This document shows positions 24,795-34,666 of a stretch of DNA of 47,371 bases, piece by piece; position 1 is the first letter of the stretch; every line of letters begins with the position of its first letter. The stretch is from Clostridia bacterium. GTDB taxonomy: Bacteria; Bacillota; Clostridia; Christensenellales; UBA1242. The translations under genes were made by a program, and so were the position numbers. The notes beneath the pieces were generated by a model, which saw nothing but the letters and a program-made list of their open reading frames with translations, did not search any database and was not told the origin of the DNA. The stretch spans positions 1-47,371 of the forward strand of contig JAFWWV010000015.1 in the NCBI GenBank assembly GCA_017523305.1, in the 5' to 3' direction.

Positions 24795-25193
24795 TTACCA
24801 AACGAATGCTAAGACTTCGCCACCAACGTTTTGGTTTCTAGCCTCTTTATCCGTCATAATACCTTTATTTGTTGAAACAATAGCAATACCTAAACCATTT
24901 AAAACCTTTGGAATATCTTGGCTTTCAGCATAAACCCTTAAACCAGGTTTAGATATTCTTTTTAATCCTTGAATAACTTTTTCGCCATTAGGACCATATT
25001 TTAAAGAAATTTTGATTGATTTGTAATTGCCATCGTCAATAATTTCATATTTTTCGATAAATCCTTCGTTAAAAAGAATTTCAGCAATAGCATTTTTAGT
25101 TTTTGAAGCTGGAATAACAACTTCTGATTTTTTAATAGTCAATGCATTACGAACTCTAGTAAGCATATCTGCGATTGGATCAGTAACTATCAT
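24795..25193 (-). CDS. rpsH: Ribosomal protein S8
   Basis: 132 residues starting [18 protein letters not shown], the usual S8 N-terminus, with AGGAGA upstream. The frame is open further upstream to an ATG inside rpsN, but those extra codons are not S8-like and are not used. C-terminal [18 protein letters not shown] is conserved. S8 binds helix 21 of 16S rRNA and represses the spc operon in E. coli. Confidence 0.97.
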   Translation of the reverse strand: MIVTDPIADMLTRVRNALTIKKSEVVIPASKTKNAIAEILFNEGFIEKYEIIDDGNYKSIKISLKYGPNGEKVIQGLKRISKPGLRVYAESQDIPKVLNGLGIAIVSTNKGIMTDKEARNQNVGGEVLAFVW

Positions 25194-25212
25194 TTTCTCT
25201 CTATCTCCTTTA

Positions 25213-25398
25213 TTACCAACTTGACTTTTTAACGCCAGGGATTTCGCCCTTGTATGCAAGGTTTCTAAAACAAATTCTGCAAATACCATATTTTTTCAAA
25301 ACTGAATGTGGACGACCACAAATTGAACACCTTGTATATTCACGAGTTGAAAATTTTTGCTTTCTTTGTTGTTTGTTAATCATTGATTTTTTTGCCAT
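25213..25398 (-). CDS. rpsN: Ribosomal protein S14, zinc (type Z) form
   Basis: 61 residues: short zinc form with [20 protein letters not shown] carrying two CxxC pairs. This form is standard in Gram-positive bacteria. Positioned between rplE and rpsH. No zinc-free paralogue is seen in this window. Confidence 0.98.
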   Translation of the reverse strand: MAKKSMINKQQRKQKFSTREYTRCSICGRPHSVLKKYGICRICFRNLAYKGEIPGVKKSSW

Positions 25399-25424
25399 AA
25401 TACTTATTTAAACCTCTTTAAAAA

Positions 25425-25985
25425 TTATCTTTTACTGAAAGGCATACCCATTAAAGTAAGTAATGAGTGAGCTTCTTTATCAGTTTTGGCTGTTGTTACA
25501 ATGATAACATCCATTCCCCTGATTTGTTCGACTTTTTCATAAGAAATTTCTGGGAAAATAAGTTGTTCTTTAATTCCCAAAGCATAGTTTCCTCTGCCAT
25601 CAAATGCTTTTGGATTTACACCCTTAAAGTCTCTAACTCTTGGAAGAGCGATTGCAATAAGTCTATCCAAAAATTCATACATTGTGTTACCTCTAAGAGT
25701 AACTTTTGCGCCAATTTTTTGGCCTTCTCTAACTTTGAAGTTAGAAATTGATTTCTTTGCAAGAGTAGGAACAGCTTTTTGACCAGTAATATTTGTAAGT
25801 TCTTCTAAAGCAAGGTTAAAGCTTTTTGAATTATCTTTAACTTGGCCAAGACCCATACAAACAACAATCTTGTCAATTTTTGGAATTTCCATAACATTCT
25901 TGTAAGAATATTCTTTTTGTAATGCTGGAGCTACGGTCTTTTTATAAAATTCACGAAGTCTAGCAGTTTCCTTATTAGTTGCCAT
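25425..25985 (-). CDS. rplE: Ribosomal protein L5
   Basis: 186 residues. [39 protein letters not shown] (split) and [20 protein letters not shown] mark L5, which binds 5S rRNA and contacts the P-site tRNA. Follows rplX by 11 bases. Confidence 0.98.
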   Translation of the reverse strand: MATNKETARLREFYKKTVAPALQKEYSYKNVMEIPKIDKIVVCMGLGQVKDNSKSFNLALEELTNITGQKAVPTLAKKSISNFKVREGQKIGAKVTLRGNTMYEFLDRLIAIALPRVRDFKGVNPKAFDGRGNYALGIKEQLIFPEISYEKVEQIRGMDVIIVTTAKTDKEAHSLLTLMGMPFSKR

Positions 25986-25996
25986 TCTCTCTCCTC

Positions 25997-26518
25997 CTAC
26001 TTATCACCAGTTTTCTTTGCAGTACTACTTGCTTTTTTAGCTGTAGCTGGTTTTTCTGCTTTAACTGTTTTTTTAGTTTCTTTTTCTGCTGTTTTAGCAG
26101 TAGTTTTTGTAGCTGCTTTTTTAGCTGCTGGTTTTTCTTCTTTTACTTCTTTAGTAGCTTTTGCTGCTGGAGCTTTTTTAGCTGCAGCTTTTTTGCCTGC
26201 GTCTAAAACTGCACCACATTTTTTACAAACTCTAACTTTGTCGCCTTTTTCGTTTGTACCAATTGCTACTCTAGTTGCTTTGTTACATACTGGGCAAACT
26301 ACCATAACATTACTTGCAGGAATTTTGCCTTCTAATTTAACAATGCCACCTTTGTCTTGTGCAGAACGAGGTTTATTGTGTTTAACAACAATGTTTACGC
26401 CTTTAACAGTAACTTTGTTTTCTGCTGGGAAGCAATCTAAAACTTCAGCTACTTTGCCATTATCTTTACCAGCGATAACTACAACTGTATCACCTTTTTT
26501 AATATTTAACTTTGCCAT
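25997..26518 (-). CDS. rplX: Ribosomal protein L24 with zinc motif and Lys/Ala tail
   Basis: Assembly-initiating large-subunit protein. KOW domain: [20 protein letters not shown] (8-27). Zinc-ribbon cysteines at 75, 78, 98 and 101 (CPVC and CKKC). Usual L24 ends near residue 105; here about 65 more residues follow, almost only Lys, Ala, Thr, Glu and Pro, resembling eukaryotic H1 or bacterial HU-type tails. The extension is in frame and the next gene begins 11 bases after it. Confidence 0.96.
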   Translation of the reverse strand: MAKLNIKKGDTVVVIAGKDNGKVAEVLDCFPAENKVTVKGVNIVVKHNKPRSAQDKGGIVKLEGKIPASNVMVVCPVCNKATRVAIGTNEKGDKVRVCKKCGAVLDAGKKAAAKKAPAAKATKEVKEEKPAAKKAATKTTAKTAEKETKKTVKAEKPATAKKASSTAKKTGDK

Positions 26519-26529
26519 TTTGTTTCTCC

Positions 26530-26898
26530 TTACAATACCTCAGGTGCTAAAGAAACGATTTTCATATAACCATTTTCTCTAAGTTCCCTAGCAACTGGTC
26601 CAAAGATACGAGTACCTTTTGGTTGTTTTTGATTGTCAATAATAACAGCAGCATTGTCGTCAAATCTAATGCTTGAACCGTCTTGTCTTTGAACACCTTT
26701 ACTTGTTCTAACAATAACAGCCTTAACAACATCGCCTTTTTTAACAACTCCACCAGGAGTAGCTTTTTTAACAGAAGCAATAATTACATCACCAATATTG
26801 CCACTTCTTCTAAAAGAACCACCAAGCACTCTAATGCACATAATAACTTTTGCGCCTGTGTTGTCAGCAACCTTTAATTTTGTTTGTGGTTGAATCAT
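26530..26898 (-). CDS. rplN: Ribosomal protein L14
   Basis: 122 residues. [28 protein letters not shown] and [29 protein letters not shown] (split) are typical. It forms part of an intersubunit bridge and the binding site of the ribosome silencing factor RsfS. Confidence 0.98.
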   Translation of the reverse strand: MIQPQTKLKVADNTGAKVIMCIRVLGGSFRRSGNIGDVIIASVKKATPGGVVKKGDVVKAVIVRTSKGVQRQDGSSIRFDDNAAVIIDNQKQPKGTRIFGPVARELRENGYMKIVSLAPEVL

Positions 26899-26915
26899 AA
26901 CTATTTATCCTCCTA

Positions 26916-27176
26916 TTACTTAGCTTTCTCTACAATTCTAAGAAGTCTAAAATGAGTTGTTTTGCTAATTGGGCGAGTTTCCGTAATTTCTACAGTGTCG
27001 CCAATTTTGCATTCATTGTTTTCATCGTGTACTTTAAACTTTTTAGTTACTTTTACGACTTTTTTATAAAGTGGGTGTTTAACGTTTGATACTACAGAAA
27101 CAACGCAAGTTTTTTCCATTTTATCGCTTACAACAACACCGATTTTTGTTCTTCTATTATTTCTTTTTTCTTCCAT
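26916..27176 (-). CDS. rpsQ: Ribosomal protein S17
   Basis: 86 residues. [21 protein letters not shown] and [29 protein letters not shown] (split) mark this OB-fold 16S rRNA-binding protein. Confidence 0.98.
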   Translation of the reverse strand: MEEKRNNRRTKIGVVVSDKMEKTCVVSVVSNVKHPLYKKVVKVTKKFKVHDENNECKIGDTVEITETRPISKTTHFRLLRIVEKAK

Positions 27177-27187
27177 CTTCTACACTC

Positions 27188-27412
27188 CTATGCCTTAGCC
27201 TTTTTATCAGAGTTAGTATTGATATTTAACTCTCTTTCAGTAAGAACAGTTTTAATTTTTGCTATATCTTTTTTCAAAGAGTTTAAAAGCATTGGGTTAG
27301 CAAGATTGCCTGTTGCATGTTGAAATCTTAAATTAAATAATTCTGATTTAACAGCAACTAATTTTGCGTTTAACTCATCATTAGTTAAGTTTCTAATTTC
27401 TTTAATTTTCAT
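27188..27412 (-). CDS. rpmC: Ribosomal protein L29
   Basis: 74 residues, two-helix protein by the exit tunnel. [18 protein letters not shown] and ELFNLRFQHATGNLANP are typical. Its ATG overlaps the rplP stop in TAATG. The last ten residues form a short basic tail. Confidence 0.97.
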   Translation of the reverse strand: MKIKEIRNLTNDELNAKLVAVKSELFNLRFQHATGNLANPMLLNSLKKDIAKIKTVLTERELNINTNSDKKAKA

Positions 27413-27873
27413 TAAACTGCACCACCTTCTACAACGTTATTCTCTGTAGTTGCAGCAGTTTCAGCAACCTCTTTCTTTATAAATTTTGTTTTGCAAGGAA
27501 GTTTGTGTCCAGCAAGTCTTAATGCTTCTCTAGCAACTTCTTCAGTTACACCTTTAATTTCGAAAAGCACTCTGCCTGGTTTAACAACTGCAACCCAAAA
27601 TTCAGGGTTACCTTTACCACTACCCATACGAGTTTCAGCAGGTTTTTTAGTGATAGGTTTATCTGGGAAAATATCAATCCAAACCTTACCACCTCTTTTT
27701 GTATATCTTGTCATAGCGATACGAGCAGCTTCAATTTGGTTTGAAGTGATCCAGCATGGTTCAGTAGTAGCTAAACCAAAATCGCCATAAGCAAGTTTGT
27801 TACCTCTGGTAGCAACACCTTTCATTCTACCACGGTGAACTTTTCTTCTTTTAACTTTTTTAGGCATTAACAT
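27412..27873 (-). CDS. rplP: Ribosomal protein L16
   Basis: 153 residues. [45 protein letters not shown] (split) and [23 protein letters not shown] (split) identify L16, which supports A-site tRNA. About 15 extra residues at the C-terminus are Ala/Thr/Val-rich. Its start overlaps the rpsC stop (TAATG). Confidence 0.98.
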   Translation of the reverse strand: MLMPKKVKRRKVHRGRMKGVATRGNKLAYGDFGLATTEPCWITSNQIEAARIAMTRYTKRGGKVWIDIFPDKPITKKPAETRMGSGKGNPEFWVAVVKPGRVLFEIKGVTEEVAREALRLAGHKLPCKTKFIKKEVAETAATTENNVVEGGAV

Positions 27874-28541
27874 TAGTCATTTACCTCCTCTTTAGCAATA
27901 GGAGCTTTTTTTGAATATATTTCGCCGTTATATACCCAAACTTTAATTCCTAAAATACCAAAAGTAGTCATAGCTTCAGCAAAACCATAATCGATATCTG
28001 CTCTTAAAGTTTGAAGAGGTAAACTACCTTGGTGATATTTTTCGCTTCTTGCAATGTCAGCACCATCTAAACGGCCACCAACCATTGTTTTAATACCTTT
28101 AACGCCAGCTTTCATAGCTTTTTGCATAGCAGTTTTCATTGCTCTTCTAAAGTGAACACGTTTTTCAAGTTGTCCAGCAATACTTTCAGCAATTAAAGTT
28201 GCATCAGCGTCAGGATTTTTAATTTCTTTAATATTGATAGAAATTGTTTCAGCTTTTGTAAGCTTCATAACTTCTTTCTTTAATGCTTCAACACCAGCAC
28301 CTTTTTGTCCAATAAGAACACCAGGACGAGCTGTGTAAACATTTACGATAACTCTTTTTGCAGTTCTTTCAATAACAACTTTTGAAATAGCACATGCATA
28401 ATATTTTTTCTTAATAAAGTTTCTAATTGTGTTGTCTTCTTTAAGGTATTTAGCAAAATCGGCCTTGCCAACATACCACAAAGAATTCCAACCTTTATTG
28501 ATTCCAATTCTAAGTCCGTTTGGACTAACTTTTTGTCCCAT
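27873..28541 (-). CDS. rpsC: Ribosomal protein S3
   Basis: 222 residues. Begins [20 protein letters not shown], has the KH-domain GQKGAG loop and the C-terminal [19 protein letters not shown]. Part of the mRNA entry channel. Confidence 0.98.
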   Translation of the reverse strand: MGQKVSPNGLRIGINKGWNSLWYVGKADFAKYLKEDNTIRNFIKKKYYACAISKVVIERTAKRVIVNVYTARPGVLIGQKGAGVEALKKEVMKLTKAETISINIKEIKNPDADATLIAESIAGQLEKRVHFRRAMKTAMQKAMKAGVKGIKTMVGGRLDGADIARSEKYHQGSLPLQTLRADIDYGFAEAMTTFGILGIKVWVYNGEIYSKKAPIAKEEVND

Positions 28542-28556
28542 ATTTGCTCCTTTACC

Positions 28557-28943
28557 TTACTTAACTGTATCCAATTTTACAGTAATATGACTTGTTCTTT
28601 TAATAATTAGGTCTACCCTACCTCTACCTCTAATGTTTTGTCTTTTGTAGGAAGAACCTTGACCAGAATAAATTTCTGCTACATAAAGGTCTTGTTTGTT
28701 AAGACCTTTGTTGTTTTCAGCATTTGCACCAGCTGATTCAACAACATTTAAAATAAGTTCTGCTGCTTTGTTAGGAGTATTAGCTAAAATAGCAACAGCT
28801 TCATTATATTTTTTGCCTCTAACAAGGTCCATAATGATATCAAGTTTTGTATTGCTAATTCTTAAGAATTTAGCTGTAGCATAAGGTCTTGTATCTCTTG
28901 TTTTGTTAATTTTTTCTGTTTTTTCTCTAATTCTTTTTGCCAT
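28557..28943 (-). CDS. rplV: Ribosomal protein L22
   Basis: 128 residues. ATAKFLRISNTKLDIIMDLVRGK (split), ILANTPNKAAELILNVVESAGANAENN (split) and the tunnel loop GSSYKRQNIRGRGR are typical; the loop region contacts the exit tunnel where macrolides act. Confidence 0.98.
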   Translation of the reverse strand: MAKRIREKTEKINKTRDTRPYATAKFLRISNTKLDIIMDLVRGKKYNEAVAILANTPNKAAELILNVVESAGANAENNKGLNKQDLYVAEIYSGQGSSYKRQNIRGRGRVDLIIKRTSHITVKLDTVK

Positions 28944-28955
28944 CGTTCATTCTCC

Positions 28956-29234
28956 TTACTTTCCAGCCTTAGCTTTATCAGCGCCATGACCTCTATAAGT
29001 TCTTGTTGGGGCAAATTCACCAAGTTTGTGACCAACCATTTCTGCAGTGCAATAAACAGGAATGTGTTTTTTACCATTGTGAACAGCGATTGTGTGTCCA
29101 ACAAAATCAGGATAAATTACAGAAGCTCTGGACCAAGTTTTAATAGGTTTTTTAGTATTAGATTCGTTTAACTCTTTAACACGATTGAACAATTTTTGTT
29201 CAACGAAAGGTTTTTTCTTTAATGATCTACTCAT
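28956..29234 (-). CDS. rpsS: Ribosomal protein S19
   Basis: 92 residues. [37 protein letters not shown] (split) and [17 protein letters not shown] are the usual motifs. Binds the 16S rRNA head together with S13. Confidence 0.98.
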   Translation of the reverse strand: MSRSLKKKPFVEQKLFNRVKELNESNTKKPIKTWSRASVIYPDFVGHTIAVHNGKKHIPVYCTAEMVGHKLGEFAPTRTYRGHGADKAKAGK

Positions 29235-29256
29235 CTTTCAATAACTCCTTGTAAAA

Positions 29257-30081
29257 TTAAGACCTGCTAATAATAAACTTATTAGTGTTCTTTTTCTTAT
29301 TTCTAGTTTTAAGTCCAAGAGCTGGTTTACCCCAAGGTGTAACAGGACTTGACATACCAACAGGTGATTTACCTTCACCACCACCGTGTGGGTGATCGCA
29401 AGGGTTCATAACAACACCACGAACTGTAGGTCTTATACCCATATGTCTTTTTCTTCCTGCTTTACCAATAGACATAATTTCGTGGTCTAAGTTACCAACT
29501 TGACCGATTGTAGCTCTACAATCAATAGGAACAAGTCTCATTTCACCACTAGGCATTTTAAGAGTTGCATATTTACCCTCTTTAGCCATAAGTCTTGCTG
29601 CAATACCAGCAGCTCTTGCTATTTTAGCACCTTGGTTTGGACGAAGTTCAATGTTATGAACAACGCTACCAACAGGTATATTTCTTAAAGGCATACAATT
29701 GCCGACTTTTACTTCAACTTCAACACCACTCATAACTTTGTCGCCAACATTAAGGCCAACAGGAGCTAGAATGTATGATTTTGTTCCATCAGCATAATAA
29801 AGTAATGCAATATTAGCTGTTCTGTTTGGGTCATATTCAATAGCTTCTACCCTAGCTGGAACATTGTCATGATTTCTTTTAAATTCAATCAATCTATATT
29901 TTTGTCTGTTACCACCACCAATGTGTCTAACTGTGATTTTACCTTGAGCATTTCTGCCACCTTTCTTGTTTTTAACAGCAAGAAGTGATTTTTCTGGTTT
30001 CTTTTTTGTTAAGCCTGAAAAATCAGGTGTAGTTAAAAATCTTTGAGCTGGTGTGGTTGGATTATGTCTTTTTATTGCCAT
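29257..30081 (-). CDS. rplB: Ribosomal protein L2
   Basis: 274 residues. Peptidyl-transferase-centre protein with [20 protein letters not shown], and the conserved [20 protein letters not shown] holding the important histidine. Starts [15 protein letters not shown]. Confidence 0.99.
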   Translation of the reverse strand: MAIKRHNPTTPAQRFLTTPDFSGLTKKKPEKSLLAVKNKKGGRNAQGKITVRHIGGGNRQKYRLIEFKRNHDNVPARVEAIEYDPNRTANIALLYYADGTKSYILAPVGLNVGDKVMSGVEVEVKVGNCMPLRNIPVGSVVHNIELRPNQGAKIARAAGIAARLMAKEGKYATLKMPSGEMRLVPIDCRATIGQVGNLDHEIMSIGKAGRKRHMGIRPTVRGVVMNPCDHPHGGGEGKSPVGMSSPVTPWGKPALGLKTRNKKKNTNKFIISRS

Positions 30082-30098
30082 CTTTCTATTCTCCTACC

Positions 30099-30401
30099 TT
30101 AATTCAAACTTTCAAAGAATTCGATTGGTTTACTGTCATTTGTTAACCAAACAATAGCTTTTTTGTAATCGCTAGTTCTACCAACGCTTCTACCTTGTTT
30201 TGTGTTTTGTCTTTTTTCTTTACCTTTAACAATTAAGGTATTAACTTGTTTTACTTTAACTTTGAAGATTTCTTCAACTGCTTGTTTAATTTGAATTTTG
30301 TTTGCGTTCAAATCAACAACAAATGTATATTTCTTGTCAGAAATTGTTGCATAGCTTTTTTCTGAAAGAAGTGGTTTCTTAATAATATCGTAGGCACTCA
30401 T
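30099..30401 (-). CDS. rplW: Ribosomal protein L23
   Basis: 100 residues. [17 protein letters not shown] and [26 protein letters not shown] (split) are characteristic. It forms the docking site for signal recognition particle and trigger factor. Its ATG overlaps the rplD stop. Confidence 0.98.
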   Translation of the reverse strand: MSAYDIIKKPLLSEKSYATISDKKYTFVVDLNANKIQIKQAVEEIFKVKVKQVNTLIVKGKEKRQNTKQGRSVGRTSDYKKAIVWLTNDSKPIEFFESLN

Positions 30402-31027
30402 TATTTATAAGCCTCCTCTAACTTTTTAATAGCATCTTTTGTGATGTAAAGTTTAGAATTTGCAACAATATCGTAAGTTCCCAATACATCAGCATAAGTA
30501 ACTTTAAGGTTTGGAATGTTGTTTGCAGCACGAAGAACTACATCGTCTTTTTCATTTAAAACAAACATAACATTTTTTCCATCAACTTTAAAGTTGTTTA
30601 AAATTTCTTGAACTAATTTTGTTTTTGGTTCAGCTAAAACAACTGAATCTAAAACAACAACTTCGCTATCAGCAAGTTTAGCACTAATTGCACTCTTGAA
30701 AGCAGCAACTTTCATGCTCTTGTTTACTTTTTGAGAAAAATCTCTTGGCTTTGGTGCGAAGATGATACCGCCACCTTTCCATTGTGCACTCTTTGAAGAA
30801 CCTTGTCTTGCTCTACCTGTGCCTTTTTGTCTCCAAGGTTTTTTAGCATGACCTCTAACTTCGCTACGAAGAAGAGCTGATTTTGTACCTTGTCTTTGAT
30901 TGTTGTTATAAGCAACAACTACTTGATGAATTAAAGCTTCGTTATATTCACAACCGAAAACTGCATCACTTAATGTAGTTTGGCCAACAACTTCAGCTTT
31001 TGTATTATAAACTTTAACTTTAGGCAT
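30401..31027 (-). CDS. rplD: Ribosomal protein L4
   Basis: 208 residues. The loop [39 protein letters not shown] and the conserved C-terminal half are seen. L4 is the autoregulator of the S10 operon in E. coli; whether it acts on the leader before rpsJ here is unknown. Confidence 0.98.
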   Translation of the reverse strand: MPKVKVYNTKAEVVGQTTLSDAVFGCEYNEALIHQVVVAYNNNQRQGTKSALLRSEVRGHAKKPWRQKGTGRARQGSSKSAQWKGGGIIFAPKPRDFSQKVNKSMKVAAFKSAISAKLADSEVVVLDSVVLAEPKTKLVQEILNNFKVDGKNVMFVLNEKDDVVLRAANNIPNLKVTYADVLGTYDIVANSKLYITKDAIKKLEEAYK

Positions 31028-31041
31028 ATTTGATCTCCTTA

Positions 31042-31680
31042 TTATTTGCTAGCTTTAACTGCACTGCAAATTGATACGAGGCCATCTTTACTTCCTGGGA
31101 TGCTACCTTTAACTAATATAAGGTTTCTTTCCTCATCAACTTTAACGACTTTTAAGTTTTGTTTAGTAACTTGATCATTACCATATTGACCTGGCATTTT
31201 GTGGTTTTTGAAAACTCTGCTAGGTGTTGAGTTAGCACTTAATGAACCAACTTCTCTGTGTACAGGGCCTGTACCGTGAGTCATTCTTAATCTGTGTGCA
31301 TTCCATCTTTTGATGTTGCCACTGAAACCATGACCTTTTGTTGTGCCTGTAACATCAACTAAATCGCCTTCAGCAAAAACTGAACATTTAATTTCACTGC
31401 CTACTTGAAGGTCTGCAAAATTGTCAAGTTTAAATTCTTTTAAATATTTTTTAACTTCAACATTTGCTTTTTTGAATAAACCAAGTTCTGGTTTGTTTTT
31501 TGATTTTTCTTTAGCTTCGCCGAAACCTACAACAACTGCATCGTAGCCATCTTTATCCACGGTTTTCTTTTGAACTACAGTGCAAGGTCCTGCTAAGATA
31601 ACTGTAACAGGGGTAACTTTGCCATCAAGGTCGAAAACTTGTGTCATACCCAATTTTTTTCCAAGAATTGCTTTTTCCAT
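31042..31680 (-). CDS. rplC: Ribosomal protein L3
   Basis: 212 residues. [46 protein letters not shown] and [19 protein letters not shown] are typical. It helps start 50S assembly and reaches toward the catalytic centre. Confidence 0.99.
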   Translation of the reverse strand: MEKAILGKKLGMTQVFDLDGKVTPVTVILAGPCTVVQKKTVDKDGYDAVVVGFGEAKEKSKNKPELGLFKKANVEVKKYLKEFKLDNFADLQVGSEIKCSVFAEGDLVDVTGTTKGHGFSGNIKRWNAHRLRMTHGTGPVHREVGSLSANSTPSRVFKNHKMPGQYGNDQVTKQNLKVVKVDEERNLILVKGSIPGSKDGLVSICSAVKASK

Positions 31681-31699
31681 AATATATCACTCCTCGACC

Positions 31700-32008
31700 T
31701 TATAATTTAATGTTGATATCAACACCAGCTGGTAAGTCAAGTTTCATTAATGAATCAACTGCCTTGCTTGAAGGTGTGTAAATATCAATAATTCTTTTGT
31801 GTGTACGCATCTCAAATTGCTCACGACTATCTTTATATTTATGAGGTGCTCTAATGATTGTTACTACTTCCTTTTCTGTTGGAAGTGGTATTGGACCAGC
31901 AACTTGTGAACCTGATTTTGATGCAGCATCCATTATTCTAGATGTAGCAAGATCAATCAAGTTGTGGTCATAAGATTTTAACTTAATTCTAATTTTTTGT
32001 GTTGCCAT
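31700..32008 (-). CDS. rpsJ: Ribosomal protein S10 (NusE)
   Basis: 102 residues. [45 protein letters not shown] (split) and [19 protein letters not shown] mark S10. Besides its ribosomal role it joins NusB/NusG in transcription antitermination. First gene of the cluster, behind a strong promoter and a leader of about 190 bases. The rpsL-rpsG-fusA-tuf genes that often precede it are not next to it here. Confidence 0.99.
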   Translation of the reverse strand: MATQKIRIKLKSYDHNLIDLATSRIMDAASKSGSQVAGPIPLPTEKEVVTIIRAPHKYKDSREQFEMRTHKRIIDIYTPSSKAVDSLMKLDLPAGVDINIKL

Positions 32009-32206
32009 TTTCTCTCCTTTCCCATAACTGACAATTTAATACACTTTACCGTGTGTGTCGTATTAAACATTCTTTAAAAAAAAACCTTTTAAAGATTTTT
32101 TCGTCAGCCCGCTTGAATTTAATTCAAACTTGTCCACACAAATTCTCTATTTTTGCAGCTAAAAATAGTAACTTTGCGCTTCAACCCATTATTTCACGGT
32201 CTCATA
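32009..32206 (-). promoter_or_regulatory. Structured leader of the S10 ribosomal cluster
   Basis: About 190 transcribed bases before rpsJ with four inverted repeats: CTATTTTT/AAAAATAG (32168-32147), TTGAATT/AATTCAA (32127-32113), TCTTTAAAA/TTTTAAAGA (32095-32071), and TTTAATA/TATTAAA with inner ACAC/GTGT (32067-32035). The last lies next to the ribosome-binding region. Such leaders often bind a ribosomal protein for feedback control. No good reading frame on this strand. The specific ligand cannot be told from sequence alone. Confidence 0.6.
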
Positions 32207-32235
32207 ATATTACTACACAAATGGGGGTTCGTCAA
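32207..32235 (-). promoter_or_regulatory. Sigma-A promoter of the S10 ribosomal cluster
   Basis: Minus strand: -35 TTGACG (32235-32230), 17-base spacer, -10 TAATAT (32212-32207). The only strong promoter seen for the following roughly 16 kb of co-oriented genes. Confidence 0.88.
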
Positions 32236-32355
32236 CCCCTTTTTTTTAAAAAAATGCCCAAAAAAACGATTTTTCAAACTTTGTGCAAAGTGCACATATC
32301 CCCTATAGAATCTAAACACAAAAACGACCTATTTTATACCTATGGCAATAATAAA

Positions 32356-32393
32356 AAAGAAAGATACTTACCTATATATAAGTACCTTTCTTT
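32356..32393 (-). terminator. Terminator after the DUF1540 gene
   Basis: Long hairpin AAGAAAG..TACTTA/TAAGTA..CTTTCTT with one mismatch, followed on the minus strand by a U-rich run. It lies about 60 bases past the DUF1540 stop and 120 bases before the S10 promoter. Confidence 0.8.
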
Positions 32394-32452
32394 TATACAA
32401 ACTTCTATTTAGTTTTTATTAAAATGATTTTTAATCAAATTAACACTTTAGT

Positions 32453-32611
32453 TTATTTAGGTTCAAAGCTTTTGCAAAAGTGTGCTTGACTGTTATTTGC
32501 TTCCTTAGTTATCTTAATTGCATCTTTATCACATAAACAACCTTCAATGTTATGAACGCAACTACATACATCACAACAAACATCAGTTTTAAGTTTTGTA
32601 GGTTCTTTCAT
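32453..32611 (-). CDS. Small Cys-rich DUF1540-type protein
   Basis: 52 residues. Six cysteines in DVCCDVCSCVHNIEGCLCD (10-28) and a seventh in HFCKSF (44-49) fit the DUF1540 pattern (pairs of Cys, an N-x-x-G-x-C core, and a late Cys). Such short proteins probably bind zinc or another metal and are common in Clostridia; the function is unknown. GGGGG lies at good distance before the ATG. It has its own terminator and lies between the S10 promoter and the DUF1858 gene. Confidence 0.82.
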   Translation of the reverse strand: MKEPTKLKTDVCCDVCSCVHNIEGCLCDKDAIKITKEANNSQAHFCKSFEPK

Positions 32612-32696
32612 TTATATTTCCCCCTTTACTAAACTTAGTTTTTGCTTCTACAAAACTTTTATACATAAAAACTTTTAATACTAAAGCCAATACAAA

Positions 32697-32729
32697 ATAA
32701 AAAAACCTTGAGTACTTTTACCCAAGGTT
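32697..32729 (-). terminator. Terminator after the DUF1858 gene
   Basis: Minus strand AACCTTG/CAAGGTT stem (32729-32723 with 32710-32704), 12-base loop, followed by seven U. Ends transcription 11 bases past the stop. Confidence 0.88.
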
Positions 32730-32739
32730 GTTTTTACTA

Positions 32740-32994
32740 TTAATCTTTTTTAGCTTTGCGACAGCATTTTCTTTTTGGTTTTTCTGCTTCTTCTTTATTT
32801 GCTACTAAATCTTGATTTAGTTTTTCAATCATAAAATCAACATCTAAACCATGAACCATACCTGCTTCTGCAATTGTTTCCATTTGACTCATAGGGCAAC
32901 CAAAACAATGCATACCAAAACCAGTAAGAACATCTTTAGCGTTTGAATAATCTTTTAAAATTTGACCAATAGTAGTGTCTTTAGTTACTTTCAT
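32740..32994 (-). CDS. DUF1858 protein (hybrid-cluster-associated redox disulfide type)
   Basis: 84 residues. It starts MKVTKDTTIGQILKDYSN, with AGGAG at the right distance; an upstream in-frame ATG at 33042 would add 16 residues but has a poorer site and lies before the conserved domain. The hallmark GMHCFGCPMSQMETIAEA (27-44) carries the CxxC pair thought to be redox-active or metal-binding in the family. The C-terminal KPKRKCCRKAKKD adds two further cysteines and strong positive charge. Biological role not known. Lies 78 bases after the SPFH gene. Confidence 0.87.
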   Translation of the reverse strand: MKVTKDTTIGQILKDYSNAKDVLTGFGMHCFGCPMSQMETIAEAGMVHGLDVDFMIEKLNQDLVANKEEAEKPKRKCCRKAKKD

Positions 32995-33072
32995 TTTTTT
33001 ATCTCCTAAAATTATTTTATATTTTTTATTTAATTTTATCAATTAAAGTTATGTATGTTTTTAAAAAATTTA

Positions 33073-34548
33073 TTAATCAAGTTTACTTTTACATACACAA
33101 CAAATTTCTGCATTAGCAAAGTTTTTTGCTCCACAACAAGCACATACTTTTAACTCTTCAGCAGACTTACCACACTTAAAGCAGTATTTTGCCCCTTCTG
33201 CCAAAGGTTCGCCACAGGTAGAACATTTCTTTGTACTTACCTTAGTTTTCTTTTCCTTAGGCTCGCTAGCGGCTATATCTTCAGGTTTAACAGGAACTCC
33301 TGCCTTAGATAAAATTTCTGCAATCTTATCATTTCTTTTTTGTTTCTTTCTTGTATTAATCTTTTCTATTAAACTATCTACTAACTCATCATTAATTTCA
33401 ATTTCGTCTTGAATAACAGTCTTAACCTTTTTGTTTTTAGTTTGTTTTTCACTAACTGGTTGTTGCTCTGGCTCAGTAGAACCAAACAAACTTGGTTCTG
33501 GTTGATCTACACTTGAAATAATTTCTTCTGGTTTAAAGTCTGGAATAATAGTACTATTGTTAAAATTATTTTCAACCTTAACTTCGTTTTGTTTTGGTTG
33601 AGCGTTATTAGTATTTTGTGAAGAACTTGTATTTATATTTAAGTTGAATTCTGGAGTTGGTTGTTTAAATGTATCACCTTCAGAATTTGTAGGCTTAAAC
33701 TCTTGTTGTTGCTCTAAAGAGTTTTCCCCTTTTTCATTTACATAAACAACACTTAAATCTTTTTGTAAAGAGTTAAGTCTTTCTTCTACCATTTTAACAA
33801 CATCAGCATCTTGCTCTTTATTATCCTTTATTGTATGCATTGCATTGAATTGAGAATCGCTTAAGTTCTTTCTTGCCACAATAATGTTGTTAATAAAAAA
33901 CTTAGTTACTTCTACACCAAAAGTAATTGTATGTTTGTTAACACCTTCTTGAATTGCTTGAACAATTTTTTCTTTGTTGTAAATATAATCGTCAACAGTA
34001 AACTTCTTTCCACTTAAAGATTTAGAAACTTCAAACCCTACAGTAGAACAAAGTTCCTTCATAACTTTTTTGTTTCTAATAATAGCATAGTCATTACATA
34101 ATGCTTTCATAAAAACATCTGAGTCCACTACCCTAAACGAAAAAGTTCCTTCTAAATTAAGTTTAACTTTTTCATCATTGTTTAGTGCAATAATACGCTC
34201 TTGAGTCTTAAACATATTATGAGTAAACTCTTTAAGCGAAACAAAATAAACATCAGCCTTAATACTATTAGGACTAAACAAACCCCTTTTAGTTAAATAA
34301 GCTTTTGAATTTCTAAATAACTTAGGAACTGTTTCGTCATTAATTTTATACTCACCGTTTTTTAATATGTCGCAAACTTTGTTGTAATAAACAAATATTA
34401 AATCATAGTTATCTTCAACAATAGCATCTGAGCCTATTTTAACCATACCATTTTTGAGCTTGACAAAAGAAACCACATCAGGACGTTGGTGTGGTAATAT
34501 AGAAATAGTTTTATTAAACATCTTTTTAAAATTAGTAAATAAGCCCAT
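33073..34548 (-). CDS. SPFH-domain protein with C-terminal zinc ribbons
   Basis: 491 residues. The first half (about 20-260) matches the YdjI-like SPFH/Band-7 group sometimes called virion core proteins: MFNKTISILPHQRPDVVSFV at the start, LNLEGTFSFRVVDSD, and FGVEVTKFFINNI. Asn/Gln/Pro-rich disordered linker (about 280-400). The last 52 residues carry eight or more cysteines as two double zinc ribbons: CSTCGEPLAEGAKYCFKCG and CACCGAKNFANAEICCVC. In Bacillus YdjI works with YdjG/H and PspA at the membrane. Here SPFH and zinc ribbon parts are in one chain. No classical membrane helix. The ATG has no clear Shine-Dalgarno. Confidence 0.85.
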   Translation of the reverse strand: MGLFTNFKKMFNKTISILPHQRPDVVSFVKLKNGMVKIGSDAIVEDNYDLIFVYYNKVCDILKNGEYKINDETVPKLFRNSKAYLTKRGLFSPNSIKADVYFVSLKEFTHNMFKTQERIIALNNDEKVKLNLEGTFSFRVVDSDVFMKALCNDYAIIRNKKVMKELCSTVGFEVSKSLSGKKFTVDDYIYNKEKIVQAIQEGVNKHTITFGVEVTKFFINNIIVARKNLSDSQFNAMHTIKDNKEQDADVVKMVEERLNSLQKDLSVVYVNEKGENSLEQQQEFKPTNSEGDTFKQPTPEFNLNINTSSSQNTNNAQPKQNEVKVENNFNNSTIIPDFKPEEIISSVDQPEPSLFGSTEPEQQPVSEKQTKNKKVKTVIQDEIEINDELVDSLIEKINTRKKQKRNDKIAEILSKAGVPVKPEDIAASEPKEKKTKVSTKKCSTCGEPLAEGAKYCFKCGKSAEELKVCACCGAKNFANAEICCVCKSKLD

Positions 34549-34666
34549 AATTTTCTAAAGTGATTTTAACATAACAAATTTAAAAACGCTAGCAAAATAA
34601 ATAATAATTAAAAAAGCCCTTACATATAAATACAATGTGATAAAACAATAAAAAAGAGAGGCATAA

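Noticed and set aside
25194..25289. Upstream extension of rpsH to an ATG inside rpsN
   Set aside because: The extra 32 codons are not S8-like, and the ATG at 25193 has a good ribosome-binding site and the standard S8 start.
32053..32412. Open frame of 119 codons on the plus strand across the S10 leader
   Set aside because: No ribosome-binding site. It crosses the S10 promoter, the leader hairpins and a terminator, and its protein has no recognisable features.
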